Below are positions 1 through 7,551 of a stretch of DNA of 64,000 bases, one piece after another. This DNA is from Rivularia sp963920925 (lineage in GTDB: Bacteria > Cyanobacteriota > Cyanobacteriia > Cyanobacteriales > Nostocaceae): NCBI RefSeq assembly GCF_963920925.1, contig NZ_CAWUDI010000020.1, forward strand, positions 73,224 to 137,223, given 5' to 3'. The stretch's first letter is position 1. Each line of letters starts with the position of its first letter. The notes beneath the pieces are model-generated. The model was not told where the DNA came from and searched no databases. It saw only the letters and a program-made list of their open reading frames with translations. The translations under genes and the position numbers were made by a program.

Positions 1-1
1 G

Positions 2-310
2 ACTCAACCCAACGCCGAGCAAGCAGCTAAAAACCTGATTCAAATAGGTGCAAAAGCCATAGTATTTATGCCCATCGGCTTTGCAACAGAAAATCACGAA
101 ACTCTCTTAGACGTACATCACATTATTCATAAGCTTGAGAAAAAGCATAAGGATTTAAACTGCATTCAGATGGATTGCGTCAACGATCATCATGAATTTA
201 TGATTATGGCTGCTGAATGGGCAGACTCTCATATCGAAGAGTTATTGTCAGAAGAAGCAACAGCAGTTAATCCTTCACAAGCAGTTGCTCATCACCATCA
301 TCATCATTAA
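2..310 (+). CDS. Ferrochelatase-superfamily protein, C-terminal part, with His-rich tail
   Basis: The gene begins before the window, and only about the last 102 residues are visible. The stretch AIVFMPIGFATENHETL followed by CVNDHHEF matches the end of the ferrochelatase/CbiX chelatase fold (family pattern PIxFVSxHxETL ... LNDxPxF). These enzymes insert Fe or Co into tetrapyrroles. The family pattern is recognisable but divergent, so ferrochelatase, sirohydrochlorin chelatase and a paralogue cannot be told apart from this fragment. The last six residues are all histidine, which could bind or deliver metal; such tails occur naturally in metallochaperone-like proteins. The next gene is 370 bp away, so no operon link downstream is evident. 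Confidence 0.5.
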   Translation, partial: TQPNAEQAAKNLIQIGAKAIVFMPIGFATENHETLLDVHHIIHKLEKKHKDLNCIQMDCVNDHHEFMIMAAEWADSHIEELLSEEATAVNPSQAVAHHHHHH

Positions 311-451
311 TAATAGAGAATTGGTAATTGGGCATTGGGCATTGGAATAACTTAAAGCTCAAATTCCCTTTACCTTTTACATTCTTTATTTTCTCCCATA
401 TTAAGCAAAATGAACTGTTACTTTTAGTAGCGGTTCATTTTGTTTATACTG

Positions 452-623
452 ACATCTTGCACCATTATCAACACCGCCTTGGAATCAATTCCCAGGCTCA
501 TAAGTAAAGTCTGATAAATCAGACTAGCAAAGGCTTTTAGTGCGTTTCAACGTACTTTGTATATCAGCCTTAAAATTGATTTTAAGGCGGGGATTCGGAC
601 TTAACGACAATGTTGCAAGATGT
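452..623. repeat. MITE-like element with imperfect 18-bp terminal inverted repeats
   Basis: The ends ACATCTTGCACCATTATC (452-469) and its near inverse at 606-623 match at 16 of 18 positions. The 172-bp interior has no ORF but contains a short inner hairpin around 581 (taaaattgattttaa). A half-copy of one end (tgcaagatgcg) lies near 16364. The size and paired ends suggest a non-autonomous mobile element. No target duplication is obvious. Confidence 0.45.
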
Positions 624-639
624 GATTTTAGAGTGATTT

Positions 640-676
640 TGATAATTGATAATTGATAACTGATAACTGATAACTG
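640..676. repeat. Short tandem repeat (gataatt / gataact heptamers)
   Basis: Five to six consecutive 7-bp units of gataatt/gataact type run up to the start codon of the next gene. This is the heptamer repeat class common in spacers of heterocystous cyanobacteria. Confidence 0.7.
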
Positions 677-679
677 AAA

Positions 680-1234
680 ATGGCTAAAATATTTGAATCA
701 ATCACCGAAGAATTGCAAAAATTTATTGCAAACCAGCATATATTCTTTGTTGGTACTGCACCTTTAGATTCCAACGGACACGTAAACCTTTCTCCTAAAG
801 GATTGGAAAGTTTTCGAGTACTTTCACCACATAAAGTTGCTTATTTAGATTTAACCGGCAGCGGCAACGAAACATCAGCGCATTTACAAGAAAACGGACG
901 CATTACTTTTATGTTTTGCGCCTTTGAAGGAGCGCCGTTTATTTTGCGTCTTTATGGTAGCGGAAAAACTATTTTACCTAACAATTCAGAATGGGAATCT
1001 TTATACTCGCAGTTTTCCGAAATACCGGGAACTCGTCAAATAATAGTAGCCGATATTGAGAGAGTGCAAACATCTTGTGGTATAGGCGTACCTTTATATG
1101 AATTCCAAGGGCAGCGAGAAAGTTTAGTTAAATGGGCAGTTAAAAAAGGGGAATCAGGAATTAAGGAATATCATCAACAGAAAAATATGGTTAGCATTGA
1201 TGGTTTAGCAACTCCGTTGAGTGAAATATTATAG
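680..1234 (+). CDS. Pyridoxamine 5'-phosphate oxidase-related FMN-binding protein
   Basis: The 184-residue protein has the N-terminal split-barrel pattern of the PNPOx-like family: a helix, then FVGTAPLDSNGHVNLSPKG, then a strand-rich middle (VAYLDLTGSGNETSAHL, ITFMFCAFEGAPFILRLYG). Members bind FMN and carry out oxidations or reductions on varied substrates. This subfamily of stand-alone proteins has no assigned substrate, and it lacks the C-terminal domain of true PdxH, so vitamin B6 synthesis should not be assumed. The ATG directly follows a heptamer repeat and no clear Shine-Dalgarno is seen. It appears monocistronic, and the cytoplasmic location is inferred from the lack of a signal peptide. 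Confidence 0.8.
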   Translation: MAKIFESITEELQKFIANQHIFFVGTAPLDSNGHVNLSPKGLESFRVLSPHKVAYLDLTGSGNETSAHLQENGRITFMFCAFEGAPFILRLYGSGKTILPNNSEWESLYSQFSEIPGTRQIIVADIERVQTSCGIGVPLYEFQGQRESLVKWAVKKGESGIKEYHQQKNMVSIDGLATPLSEIL

Positions 1235-1273
1235 GAATTAAGTAGGTGGGTACAAATAACTATGATACGCTCT

Positions 1274-1388
1274 GTCATTGCGAGGAGGAACGACGAGGCA
1301 ATCGCAATAACTGGGATTGCTTCGTTCCATTCCCTAAGAGGGAACACTAAGCCCTTCGGGCATACTTCGTGAACGTGAACGCAATGAC
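1274..1388. repeat. Dispersed 'gtcattgcg' inverted-repeat element
   Basis: The ends GTCATTGCG (1274) and CGCAATGAC (1380-1388) are exact inverses about 115 bp apart. The interior has nested complementary segments (gcaatcgcaat / gattgcttcg). It resembles the widespread genome repeat of this sequence found in many bacteria. No coding content. Confidence 0.6.
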
Positions 1389-1466
1389 GTTTTACTTTTA
1401 ATTAAACCTACCAACTTATGATTGCAAAATTATTATTAACTTTTAGACTTAGCATAGACGTAGCGA

Positions 1467-1492
1467 AGACGTAGCAATGCTACGTCTCTACA
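1467..1492. repeat. Hairpin repeat, 'agacgtagc...gctacgtct' family, copy 1
   Basis: AGACGTAGCAATGCTACGTCT is a near-perfect palindrome and continues into ctaca. Further copies with the same arms lie at 28834-28864 and 35554-35580. This is a dispersed intergenic hairpin with no associated gene. Confidence 0.7.
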
Positions 1493-1513
1493 ACAACTCC
1501 TAACTTTTGAATT

Positions 1514-2092
1514 ATGGTACTCCAACTCAACCAGCAGCTAACCCTCGAAGAGTTTTTCAATCTTCCTCCAGGAGAGGGAGACATCACCTACGAACTCATT
1601 GATGGACAAGCAATTCCTAAAATGTCACCAAAAAAATTTCATTCCTCACTTACTCGCGCTTTTCTTTTTTTAATTGATGCATGGTGCGAAGATAAAGGAG
1701 AAATATGTCCAGAATGGTCAATTAAATTAACTCGTCATGGACGCGATTGGGTACCAACTCCAGATTTACTATACGTTTCCTACGAACGTTTACCAGAAAA
1801 TTGGAATGAAAATGAAGCTTGTCCAGTACCGCCAGAATTAGCAATTGAAATTATCTCACCAGGGCAAACTTTTGGACAAATGGCAGGTAAAGCGCAAGAT
1901 TATTTGAATGCTGGAGTATTAAGAGTTTGGGTAGTAGATAGCAAAGACAGAAGTATTACCGTTTTCTATCCAGATGCAGCACCGAAGACTTATAGAGGTG
2001 ATGAAGTAATTACTGATTCTTTATTTGTAGGTTTAGAATTCAGCGTTGAAGGGGTGTTTCAAAAAGCGAAAATTCCTGTAAAAAATGATTAA
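1514..2092 (+). CDS. Uma2 family endonuclease (DUF820)
   Basis: This 192-residue protein belongs to the Uma2/DUF820 group, which is strongly expanded in cyanobacteria and has a PD-(D/E)xK nuclease fold. Visible family landmarks are the N-terminal LTLEEFFNLP segment, YELIDGQ, the PTPDLLYVS strand with the acidic active-site residue, PELAIEIISPGQT, and YLNAGVLRVWVVD near residue 130-140. The target is unknown for nearly all members; associations with transposons and defence are suspected. It is the usual length and intact. It sits alone between dispersed repeats, just upstream of and convergent with the NACHT gene. Confidence 0.9.
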   Translation: MVLQLNQQLTLEEFFNLPPGEGDITYELIDGQAIPKMSPKKFHSSLTRAFLFLIDAWCEDKGEICPEWSIKLTRHGRDWVPTPDLLYVSYERLPENWNENEACPVPPELAIEIISPGQTFGQMAGKAQDYLNAGVLRVWVVDSKDRSITVFYPDAAPKTYRGDEVITDSLFVGLEFSVEGVFQKAKIPVKND

Positions 2093-2094
2093 TT

Positions 2095-2162
2095 GTAGGG
2101 TGCTGTTACGGCTTTATAATTTATCACTGAAGGTTAGATTTTTGATAATGCCGTAACGCACC
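2095..2162. repeat. Small inverted repeat between uma2 and the NACHT gene
   Basis: The arms 'gtagggtgctgttacggc' (2095-2112) and 'gccgtaacgcacc' (2150-2162) are near-inverse with a roughly 37-nt loop. It lies between the ends of two convergent genes, so it may double as a transcription barrier, but there is no U-tract. Confidence 0.5.
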
Positions 2163-2208
2163 GAATTATGGTTCTATAAAGTATTAATTGATAGCAGAAT
2201 TTTTTAGT

Positions 2209-5200
2209 TTATGCTTTCTGATGCCATGCTTGATAGAATTCGGGGTATGTCATATTTTCAGCGCATTTCCAGATGATTGTATAACAGTTCTCGAATTGAC
2301 TGGGATTATTGTTATAAATTTCTACCGATAAGTAAGGGGTTAAAGTTGTGACTACTTTGGTCATATGTTTATTTTCTAAAATTTCACTTAAGCTTTGGGC
2401 AGCATATAATTTGGTACTATTATCAACATCTTGATTGCCGATTAAATCAACCAAAGCATTAATCGCATTTTCATTTGCAATGCCTATTTTTCCTAAGCTT
2501 CTCGCAGCATATAATTTGGTACTATTATCAACATCTTGATTGCCGATTAAATCAACCAAAGCATTAATCGCATTTTCATTTCCAATGCCTATTTCCCTTA
2601 AGCTTATCGCAGCATAGTATTTGGTAATATAATCAACATCTTGATTGTGGATTAAATCAACCAAAGCATTAATCAGATTTTCATTTGCAATGCCTATTTT
2701 CCCTAAGATTCTCGCAGCATATAATTTGGTATCATCATTAACATTTTGATTGCCGATTAAATCAACCAAAGCATCAATCACATTTTCATTTGCAATGCCT
2801 ATTTTCCCTAAGCTTTGGGCAGCATGGTATTTGGTAATATAATCAACATTTTGATTGCCGATTAAATCAACCAAAGCATTAATCGCATTTTCATTTCCAA
2901 CGTCTATTTTCCTTAAGCTTTGGGCAGCATAGTATTTGGTACGATTATGAATATCTTGATTGCGGATTAAATCCAAAGCATTAATCGCATTTTCATTTGC
3001 AATGCCTATTTTCCCTAAGCTTTGGGCAGCTTGGTATTTGGTACCATTATCAACATCTTGATTACGGATTAATTCAACCAAAGCATTAATCGCATTTTCG
3101 TTGCCAACGGCTATTTCCCCTAAGCTTTGTGTAGCATCTAATTTGGTAATAGGATCAACATCTTGATTGCGGATTAAATCAACCAAAGCATCAATCACAT
3201 TTTCATTTGCAATGCCTATTTTCCCTAAGCTTTGGGCAGCTTGGTATTTGGTAATATAATCAACATCTTGATTACGGATTAAATCAACCAAAGCATTAAT
3301 CGCATTTTCATTTCCAACGTCTATTTTCCCTAAGCTTTCCGCAGCATAGTATTTGGTACGATTATGAATATCTTGATTGCGGATTAATTTAACCAAAGCA
3401 TTAATCGCATTTTCCCTATTCGTTTCTTGCAGTATTTTGTTTGCTGGCTGATTAATGTTGTCAATAAATGTCTCCCACTCTTTCGTTTCTAAATCAAATT
3501 TACCAAACCCCCATTCAACTATTTGTTCCACAATTTCATCAGCTAAATTACACTTTTTAAATTCAGCGATACCCTTAGCAGCTAGAAAGTAAACAGGATA
3601 TCGATGAAAACCCTTGTTTACTATATCTATTTCAAAATGTTTAAACTTAAGAATATGGGGTAAGTTGTTATCCCAGCAACCATCATCAAATCCCACCAAC
3701 GCTTTAATAAACTCTTCTTTCTCCACATCTAAAACATCATCTTCATCTCTCCCCAACCACAGCAAAATAACTTCCTTCCACTGCGGTTCAAAAATACGAT
3801 ACCTATGTGCAACTGGTTTATTAATATGCTCGCGGGGTAAAAAATAATCCCAATCATCAATTGCTAACGCTGCAAAATACTCCTGAAAATTAGCGTGAGA
3901 GAAAGCATAAACTTCTTTCTCACTTCTTGAATCTCTATCAACCAAGTTCAACCAACCAACACCAACATCACAAGCTAATTGAAATAGTTCTTCACCCATT
4001 TCCTGGCGTGCAAGTTTCCCCTGCAAACGAAATCTTGCTTTACTATCAATTCCTGCAAGTGCTAATTTACTTAATGCTTGGTGTAATTCATCTTTTTTCT
4101 CATCGGAATCCCTTAACTCTTCCGGAATATTTTTTGGTTTCCACTCATAAAAATAGGTTGTAAATCTCTCATATAATCCCGCTTTGGTTTCTGGTAATTC
4201 TCCTTGCTGATCCAAATAAAAGGTTTGACACAACAGGGATAAGCGCAGGGGATTTGTTACCAAAGAACGGATTTTATCGTGTCTACTTTCTTTTAACTTC
4301 GTCTGTAGCGCTGAACCTTTTTCTATACTTTCTGCATATTCAAACCAATCTTGAATAAATTCATCAACTTGTTCGGGTTTAAACTCTTGAGTTTTATATG
4401 TTTCAAAACCCGTGAGGGGATTATTGATTCTTTCATCCCAAACATTTAGCCGACAAGTCAACACAAACCGCGCTTTTCTCAACCAATCTGGTAATTTTTC
4501 GATTTTTAAAGCATCAAGAGGTGAGTTTTCCGCCATTTCATCCGCACCATCCAGCAGCAGCCAAATATCTCCTTGAGAAAAGCGTTGTTTTAACTGCTCT
4601 ATGGTTTTTGAACATTCAACACTAGCAAACCATGTTTCTAACAAATAATTTTCTAAAGTCTCTCCTTGCAAACTAGCAAGAGAAATCCAAATTGGTAAAT
4701 ATTCGGTTTCATCTTTGAGATATTCAGCAACCTTACTCAATAAAGTTGTTTTACCCGCTCCCGCTTCCCCAATAATTGCAATATGCTTCTTTTCAGCAGA
4801 CTGTACGCTAATTACTTCCTGTAGAAAAGCATCATGCTCGTAAGTTTTGACAATAACTTCCTTTTCTAATTCATAGGGATTTTCTGGTGAAGCAAATTTA
4901 TCACGTCGCTGCTGCTGTTTGCGCTCTAATAAACCCAAGGGAACATGAACATTAATTTCAAATCCTCTTTCCGTGGCTTTGTGTCGGATGAATTCGAGTT
5001 GGTTTTCTAGCTTGTTGTGGAAAATTTCGCGCCATAAATCTTCTTCTTGCTGCTCTTTTGACGCTAATTTCTCCGATTTACCTTGTCTTTTCTCTTCCCA
5101 TAATTCATCAAACTTTGTCAGATTTTCTTCTTTATTTCTTCCCCATAACTTCAGCGTAAAAATCCACACATCAGAACCTTTAGTTTGAGTGCGATTGTCT

Positions 5201-5481
5201 TCAAGTATTTTCAAATATTCTTTTAAATAATGATTTAGCGCTTCGCCAGTTTGCGTTTTTGCTGTTTCATCGTATTTATCCTTCCCTGTCAGCGCTAGCA
5301 ATTCCCGTAAGGTAGTTGTGATATTTAAATTATTGCTATCTTCTGGTTCCCACTTATATGTAATACGTAAATTTTGAATACGTAAATTTTGTTCAAATTT
5401 ATTATTGACATAATCAAGTAGCGCTTCCAAAAGACGCTTCACCCGATTTTGAATTTTTTCTCCATAAGAATAATTCGGCAT
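2209..5481 (-). CDS. NACHT-domain STAND NTPase with C-terminal HEAT repeats
   Basis: The 1090-residue protein has three parts. Residues 1-~200 form an unrecognised helical N-terminal region, the likely effector or partner-binding part. The NACHT NTPase has Walker A GEAGAGKTT (~238-246), Walker B IWLLLDGADEM (~306-316) and a sensor strand RFVLTCR (~338-344). Ten 35-residue HEAT-like repeats occupy ~695-1043 with consensus NALVDLIxNQDVDxxTKxxAAxSL. The tail (CAENMTYPEFYQAWH) is of a type I associate with cyanobacterial NACHT-HEAT proteins. STAND NTPases sense a ligand with the repeats and oligomerise; bacterial NACHT proteins are known antiphage factors. An antiviral role here is inference. The start ATG follows a weak GAGAACAG-like region. 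It is divergent from a small ORF at 5729 and convergent with a Uma2 gene. One repeat lacks a valine (34 residues). Confidence 0.9.
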   Translation of the reverse strand: MPNYSYGEKIQNRVKRLLEALLDYVNNKFEQNLRIQNLRITYKWEPEDSNNLNITTTLRELLALTGKDKYDETAKTQTGEALNHYLKEYLKILEDNRTQTKGSDVWIFTLKLWGRNKEENLTKFDELWEEKRQGKSEKLASKEQQEEDLWREIFHNKLENQLEFIRHKATERGFEINVHVPLGLLERKQQQRRDKFASPENPYELEKEVIVKTYEHDAFLQEVISVQSAEKKHIAIIGEAGAGKTTLLSKVAEYLKDETEYLPIWISLASLQGETLENYLLETWFASVECSKTIEQLKQRFSQGDIWLLLDGADEMAENSPLDALKIEKLPDWLRKARFVLTCRLNVWDERINNPLTGFETYKTQEFKPEQVDEFIQDWFEYAESIEKGSALQTKLKESRHDKIRSLVTNPLRLSLLCQTFYLDQQGELPETKAGLYERFTTYFYEWKPKNIPEELRDSDEKKDELHQALSKLALAGIDSKARFRLQGKLARQEMGEELFQLACDVGVGWLNLVDRDSRSEKEVYAFSHANFQEYFAALAIDDWDYFLPREHINKPVAHRYRIFEPQWKEVILLWLGRDEDDVLDVEKEEFIKALVGFDDGCWDNNLPHILKFKHFEIDIVNKGFHRYPVYFLAAKGIAEFKKCNLADEIVEQIVEWGFGKFDLETKEWETFIDNINQPANKILQETNRENAINALVKLIRNQDIHNRTKYYAAESLGKIDVGNENAINALVDLIRNQDVDYITKYQAAQSLGKIGIANENVIDALVDLIRNQDVDPITKLDATQSLGEIAVGNENAINALVELIRNQDVDNGTKYQAAQSLGKIGIANENAINALDLIRNQDIHNRTKYYAAQSLRKIDVGNENAINALVDLIGNQNVDYITKYHAAQSLGKIGIANENVIDALVDLIGNQNVNDDTKLYAARILGKIGIANENLINALVDLIHNQDVDYITKYYAAISLREIGIGNENAINALVDLIGNQDVDNSTKLYAARSLGKIGIANENAINALVDLIGNQDVDNSTKLYAAQSLSEILENKHMTKVVTTLTPYLSVEIYNNNPSQFENCYTIIWKCAENMTYPEFYQAWHQKA
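2353..3399 (-). repeat. Ten-fold 105-bp coding tandem repeat inside the NACHT-HEAT gene
   Basis: Ten consecutive units of 105 bp (one of 102 bp) are highly similar at DNA level as well as protein level, for example the recurring 'gattaaatcaaccaaagcatta' block (minus-strand coding). DNA-level similarity means recent expansion or gene conversion. The positions that vary between units are mostly the inter-helix residues (DYIT, DNST, HNRT, NDDT), the expected ligand-facing surface. Confidence 0.9.
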
Positions 5482-5594
5482 GAGAACAGAAAAAACTTCA
5501 AAAAAGTTTGGGTTAACCCCAAACTGACTACTACCCCAAATTAATCTCTTCCGGATTGTAGCGAATTCACAGCATAAACTGAAAATCTTACCAT

Positions 5595-5670
5595 ACTTCA
5601 GTCATCTTTAGATGACTTGAGCTATGAGCTAGGGAATTGCATTCCCTAGTGGATTAGTAATTTAACAGTT
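5595..5670. repeat. Dispersed double-hairpin repeat, copy 1
   Basis: This holds the small palindrome tcatctttagatga and then the hairpin agctagggaattgcattccctag, ending ggattagtaattt. A second copy lies at 6217-6284 in the same orientation. The two copies flank the small ORF at 5729. Confidence 0.7.
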
Positions 5671-5728
5671 TGATTCGGGGTACTACCCCAAACGGATACT
5701 GTATCCATCAACGAACTGAGATAGATAA

Positions 5729-5908
5729 ATGAAAAATTTAACCGGCAAATTTATCGCTCTATTACTAACCCTGCAAATCATGCTCATGGGTATTCAAGCT
5801 AAAAATGGCATTCAAGATGGAGAATCACAAGTAGAAGTTTTTATCTTGATGATTAACAACTGTATTTCACTACTTCAACAAGTTAAAGATGATGAAGAAG
5901 ATGATTAA
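5729..5908 (+). CDS. Small putative membrane/secreted peptide (59 aa)
   Basis: The ORF encodes MKNLTGKFIALLLTLQIMLM..., ending KDDEEDD. It has a Lys-containing start, a hydrophobic helix at about residues 7-22, a second mildly hydrophobic stretch (VFILMINNCISLL) and an acidic tail. It could be a signal-anchored peptide. It is divergent from the NACHT-HEAT gene with a 247-bp spacer and lies between two copies of a dispersed repeat. There is no recognised family and no clear Shine-Dalgarno. Support comes from its composition, position and a plausible start only, so it may be spurious. Confidence 0.35.
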   Translation: MKNLTGKFIALLLTLQIMLMGIQAKNGIQDGESQVEVFILMINNCISLLQQVKDDEEDD

Positions 5909-5987
5909 GATACAGTAACTAGAGTGTTGACTTTGTGCATTTTGAGGGGGTAAAAAATCATGCAAAAAACGTGTTCGCCCCTTAAAG

Positions 5988-6054
5988 TGCGCCCTCTCCC
6001 CCTTCCCCTCTCCCAAGCTTGGGAGAGGGGTGCCCGCCAGGGCGGGGTGAGGGA
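5988..6054. repeat. GC-rich palindromic repeat
   Basis: 6005-6030 is a perfect 26-bp palindrome centred on AAGCTT with CCCCTCTCCC arms. It is followed by a second hairpin (cccgccagggcgggg). This is a common dispersed repeat in cyanobacterial genomes; a U-rich tract is absent, so terminator function is uncertain. Further on, 6175-6201 holds an 'aaacccggtt ... aaccgggttt' hairpin of another family. Confidence 0.7.
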
Positions 6055-6216
6055 TTTGTGTTGCGATTATTACCGACATAAAAATTGTATGAATGAAAAA
6101 CCGAGAAATTCTATCAAAGTCAACAGCCTATACAGTAACCCTATATCGTTTGTAATAATTTCAGATGATGAGAAACCCGGTTGTTTCAAAAAACCGGGTT
6201 TATAAACTTACTATTT

Positions 6217-6284
6217 TTCAGTCATCTTAAGATGACTTCAGCTATTAGCTAGGGGTTTGCAACCCCTAGCGGATTGTTGATTTA
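6217..6284. repeat. Dispersed double-hairpin repeat, copy 2
   Basis: Same layout as 5595-5670: tcatcttaagatga palindrome, then agctaggggtttgcaacccctag hairpin, then ggattgttgattt. The two copies differ by compensating changes in the second stem (gggaa/ttccc versus ggggtt/aacccc), which suggests that the RNA or DNA structure is retained. Confidence 0.7.
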
Positions 6285-6308
6285 AGAAAATATACACAAA
6301 CTAATCAA

Positions 6309-6599
6309 ATGATTCTCGAAGTTGCAATATTAAACGTAAAAGAAGGAATGTCTGATGAATTTGAAGCAGCATTCAAACAAGCTTCAAAAATTATCTCTTC
6401 AATGCCGGGATACATCTCTCATGAATTACAAAAATGCATCGAAGTTCCAAATCGTTATATTCTGCTTGCTCGTTGGGAAACTTTAGAAGCTCATACCGTC
6501 GGATTCCGACAATCAAAAGAATATCAAGAATGGAAACAACTTTTACATCATTTCTACGAACCCTTTCCCGTGGTAGAACATTATTATTCAATTTTATAA
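6309..6599 (+). CDS. Antibiotic biosynthesis monooxygenase (ABM) domain protein
   Basis: The 96-residue protein has the dimeric alpha/beta-barrel ABM pattern: MILEVAILNVKEG start, a helix with FEAAFKQASKIISSMPGYISHELQ, and a core strand YILLARWETLEAHTVGFRQS. Members are small quinol or polyketide monooxygenases, haem-degrading proteins or domains of unknown substrate. Nothing adjacent points to a pathway, so no substrate is proposed. The length is standard for a single ABM domain and the start ATG is the only good one. Confidence 0.85.
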   Translation: MILEVAILNVKEGMSDEFEAAFKQASKIISSMPGYISHELQKCIEVPNRYILLARWETLEAHTVGFRQSKEYQEWKQLLHHFYEPFPVVEHYYSIL

Positions 6600-6718
6600 T
6601 CAATTAAAACTGCCAATCTGCCATGATAAGTTTAATTACTCTCCCCCAAATTGTTAATCGTGCTGCAAACTTGGACTTTATTGTAAAATAGTCGCTCATC
6701 GATTAAGCATAAATTCAA

Positions 6719-7168
6719 ATGTCTCATAATTGTCTAGAAAATATTTACAACTACTTAAAAATATCAGATAAAATTGCTACTGCGGGACAACCATCTATAG
6801 AACAATTTGCTCATATAAAACAAGCTGGATATCAAGTTGTTGTAAATCTTGCGTTAAAAGATTCTGCTAACGCTTTACGTAACGAAAAAGAGATTGTTGA
6901 AGCTGAGGGGATGCAATACATTCATATACCCGTAATTTGGGAAAATCCTACGGAAGATAAGTTACATGAATTCATTCAAGTAATGAAAACAAACGTCGAT
7001 CAAAAAATCTTTGTTCATTGTGCAGCAAATAAGCGCGTATCTGCTTTTATATATCTTTATCGCCGCTCTCAGGATATCGGTGATGAGGTAGCGAAAAAAG
7101 ATTTACATCAAATTTGGATTCCGAATGAAACTTGGCAGCAATTTATTCATAATGTGAGAAAGGATTGA
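6719..7168 (+). CDS. Protein tyrosine phosphatase-like protein (DSP/BLH fold)
   Basis: The 149-residue protein resembles the dual-specificity/beta-lactamase-hydrolase-like phosphatase fold. It has ISDKIATAGQPSIEQFAHIKQAGYQVVVNL at the N-terminus, the typical 'GQP...i...Gy..vinL' opening of this group, and the putative phosphate loop HCAANKR near residue 100. The loop reads Cys-x4-Arg rather than the canonical Cys-x5-Arg, so catalysis may be altered or lost. As I recall the cyanobacterial family, HCAAN(M/K)RVSAF is common in it, so this is probably a family trait and not a mutation. Monocistronic; substrate unknown. Confidence 0.75.
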   Translation: MSHNCLENIYNYLKISDKIATAGQPSIEQFAHIKQAGYQVVVNLALKDSANALRNEKEIVEAEGMQYIHIPVIWENPTEDKLHEFIQVMKTNVDQKIFVHCAANKRVSAFIYLYRRSQDIGDEVAKKDLHQIWIPNETWQQFIHNVRKD

Positions 7169-7217
7169 TAATGTCTAATTCTTAATAGCATTTTTATTTT
7201 ATAATCAAAACTTTAAG

Positions 7218-7267
7218 TTTGTAGTAAGAATTTTAATCCTAAAGAGGGCTAAAACCTTACTACGAAC
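7218..7267. repeat. Dispersed hairpin 'gttTgtagtaag...cttactacgaac', copy 1
   Basis: The arms gtttgtagtaag (7218-7229) and cttactacgaac (7256-7267) pair with one G-T. Relatives lie at 49659-49709 and, with a different inner stem, at 59463-59518. The rest of the 7268-7551 spacer is AT-rich, with a direct repeat of 'aaaaataaa(t)caaaaataaa' type, and shows no ORF. Confidence 0.7.
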
Positions 7268-7551
7268 AAAACTTTTTTAGCAATCCATCATCTCAATTTC
7301 ACAATTTCCGATGCAAGCAAACCAAAAATAATCAAAAAATAAATCAAAAATAAATCAAAAATAAACCAACAACAAAATTAATAAATCATTAAATATTATT
7401 TTATTTTTACAACCTTGCGCCCAAACGTGATAACGTTTATAACTCGTTGCAACTTAAGGGTTTTTCCTCTTTTTGCAACGGATATTTGCTACAACATCAT
7501 TAACCGTGTCGTAGTTATGTCCTCGTATTTGCACGAGTTAAATTATTAACT

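Noticed and set aside
2353..3399. Regular repeat array that could be mistaken for a CRISPR
   Set aside because: The period is 105 bp without distinct spacers, the array lies in frame within the NACHT gene and encodes HEAT repeats.
5960..6205. 81-codon ORF over the GC-rich palindrome
   Set aside because: Composition follows dispersed repeats (cccctctccc, aaccgggtt); no family or start signal.
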